A stretch of 15,583 nt of DNA from FLUQ01 sp031551515 (lineage in GTDB: Bacteria; Desulfobacterota; Desulfovibrionia; Desulfovibrionales; Desulfovibrionaceae): assembly GCA_031551515.1 (NCBI GenBank), contig JAVBNL010000066.1:1-15583 (forward strand), read 5' to 3'. The position numbers were made by a program, and so were the translations under genes. Positions within the stretch are counted from its first letter, which is position 1. The number at the start of each line of letters is the position of its first letter. Under the pieces are notes generated by a model that searched no databases, had not been told where the DNA came from, and worked only from the letters and a program-made list of their open reading frames with translations. Of this stretch, positions 14,502 to 15,583 are shown one piece after another.

Positions 14502-15583
14502 TTATATGAATCCCGCCTGTTGCAGCACGGCGGCGGCTTTGTCTTTTGTCGCGGCCTGCACGCGCACCACCGGGCCGGTGCAGCCCATGGCGGTTTCCGC
14601 GTAGATGCCTTCTTTCCACAGCGCCTGCGCGGCGCTTTCCATATCCAGCACGTCCACGCCGCCTATTTCGGCGTCCACGGGCACCACCGGCGGCTTTGCC
14701 ACCGTTTCCGCCGCCGCCATTTTGGGCTTCAGCTCTTCCAGGGCGGCGTCAAACCCGGCGGCTCTGGCCGCGCGCAGTTCCGCCGCAACCGCGTCGGGCA
14801 GATTCCCGGCGGCCGCCTTGGCCGTCAGGGCCAGAGCGCCCGCGATGACCGGCGCTCCGGACGCGCGGGAGATGATGGAGACGATATTGCGCCAGCCTTC
14901 CCCGGCCGAGGGGCCATAGCCCCAGCCGCAGCTTTCATACCCGCCGCCGCTGGTGAAGGTCGAAAAGACCTTGATCAGCACGTTGCCCGTCAGGGTGTCG
15001 CACACCAGCACGTCAACCGCGCCGGAAACCAGATCGTTGCCGCGCAGGAGCGAGCCGCCGTCGCCGCGCTCGCTGGCGCCGAAGGTCACGGCATAGCCGT
15101 TCTCTTTGAGGCGGGAGAGCGCGCGCAGCGCCGGTCCGGCGCCGTCGATGTTCAAGAAGGCCACCGTGGGCTCATTAATGCCGCAGGCTTTGGCTGTGGC
15201 GATGCCGTACAGCGCGTTGCGCAAGAGCGCTTCCCCGCGCGATGCGGCGGTAGAGCCGGTGCAGGAGGCTATGAACATGGGTTTGCCGCGCCCCGGCGTC
15301 ATGATCCGGCCGATGGTGGCGACCCCGATGGGAAAAGGAAAATGCATGGCCACAGCGCCGGCAACCGTGCAGTCTTCCACGGCTTTTTGCATGGCGGCGG
15401 CGATGTCGGCTTCGCAATCGGGCGTTTCAATCCATTCCAGTACGTCAAAACCCGGAATGCGCGGACCGATGGCCACCACACGCAGATTCGGGTTTTCCGC
15501 CTGGGCCAGAAGACCGCCGCGCAGGACTTCTTCCTGCCCCAGCTCGCTTCCGGCCGCCATCAGGCCGACCCTGAGCGTCGGCC
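14502..15583 (-). CDS. grdD: Glycine reductase complex protein C, subunit GrdD (5' end off-window)
   Basis: GrdD is the catalytic subunit of protein C, which releases acetyl phosphate from the selenium-bound intermediate on GrdA. The reading frame is open to the window edge. The last residues before the edge (PTLRVGL then MAAGSELG) are the normal GrdD N-terminal strand and loop, so only the first couple of dozen residues are missing and the ATG at 15560 is internal. The PlsX-like (phosphate acyltransferase-like) core contains HFPFPIGVATIGR, FIASCTGSTAASRGEALLRN and FSTFTSGGGYES. Near the C-terminus AETAMGCTGPVV holds the catalytic cysteine (codon 14580-14582). It should match the active thiol reported as Cys359 in Eubacterium acidaminophilum GrdD. 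Translation ends at TAA 14502-14504, 49 bp before trxA. GrdC, its partner, is expected just beyond the right edge. Confidence 0.94.
   Translation of the reverse strand, partial: PTLRVGLMAAGSELGQEEVLRGGLLAQAENPNLRVVAIGPRIPGFDVLEWIETPDCEADIAAAMQKAVEDCTVAGAVAMHFPFPIGVATIGRIMTPGRGKPMFIASCTGSTAASRGEALLRNALYGIATAKACGINEPTVAFLNIDGAGPALRALSRLKENGYAVTFGASERGDGGSLLRGNDLVSGAVDVLVCDTLTGNVLIKVFSTFTSGGGYESCGWGYGPSAGEGWRNIVSIISRASGAPVIAGALALTAKAAAGNLPDAVAAELRAARAAGFDAALEELKPKMAAAETVAKPPVVPVDAEIGGVDVLDMESAAQALWKEGIYAETAMGCTGPVVRVQAATKDKAAAVLQQAGFI

Overview
This window is a GC-rich bacterial chromosome segment, with an AT-rich patch at about 2640-2800. It encodes nine intact protein genes inside the window, one selenoprotein gene read through an in-frame UGA, one frameshifted gene, and one gene cut by the right edge. 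The gene set is five different transporter families, a peptidase, a CoA-disulfide/polysulfide-type reductase and part of a glycine-reductase-type system. It suggests a strictly anaerobic fermenter of organic acids and amino acids. A Desulfovibrionaceae-like or Synergistetes-like gut anaerobe is my best guess. That guess is inferred from gene content only; no rRNA or other marker gene is present.

Left region (1-2900, mostly minus strand): a convergent terminator pair, then an APC-family amino acid permease. Its gene sits 4 bp downstream of a gene for an exported SAM-dependent methyltransferase, so the two look like one transcription unit. The 486-bp gap up to cstA holds two sets of direct repeats, a perfect TATAAT and a small hairpin followed by seven Ts.

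Middle region (2901-10240): a CstA-family carbon starvation/peptide-pyruvate transporter (+), a small exported proline-rich protein of unknown function (+), an LctP lactate permease (-), a frameshifted conserved gene (+), a two-gene unit of an M20 glutamate-carboxypeptidase-like peptidase with an ATGA-overlapped EamA exporter (-), and a PhnA/YjdM-type zinc-ribbon protein (+). A 19-bp bidirectional terminator follows the last of these.

Right region (10255-15583, all minus strand): a CoA-disulfide reductase/rhodanese fusion stands alone. To its right lies the most interesting unit, which reads grdD (5' end off-window), trxA, a DASS-family anion transporter, and grdA. It ends in a clear intrinsic terminator. 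GrdA carries selenocysteine at residue 44, encoded by UGA at 12466-12468, and a conventional gene caller would keep only its last two thirds. GrdA, GrdD and thioredoxin are the substrate-independent half of glycine/sarcosine/betaine reductase, which makes acetyl phosphate. The substrate-specific protein B, GrdC and thioredoxin reductase are not in the window. A dicarboxylate/anion-type transporter between trxA and grdA is unlike the classical clostridial order as I know it and raises the question of what substrate is being reduced.
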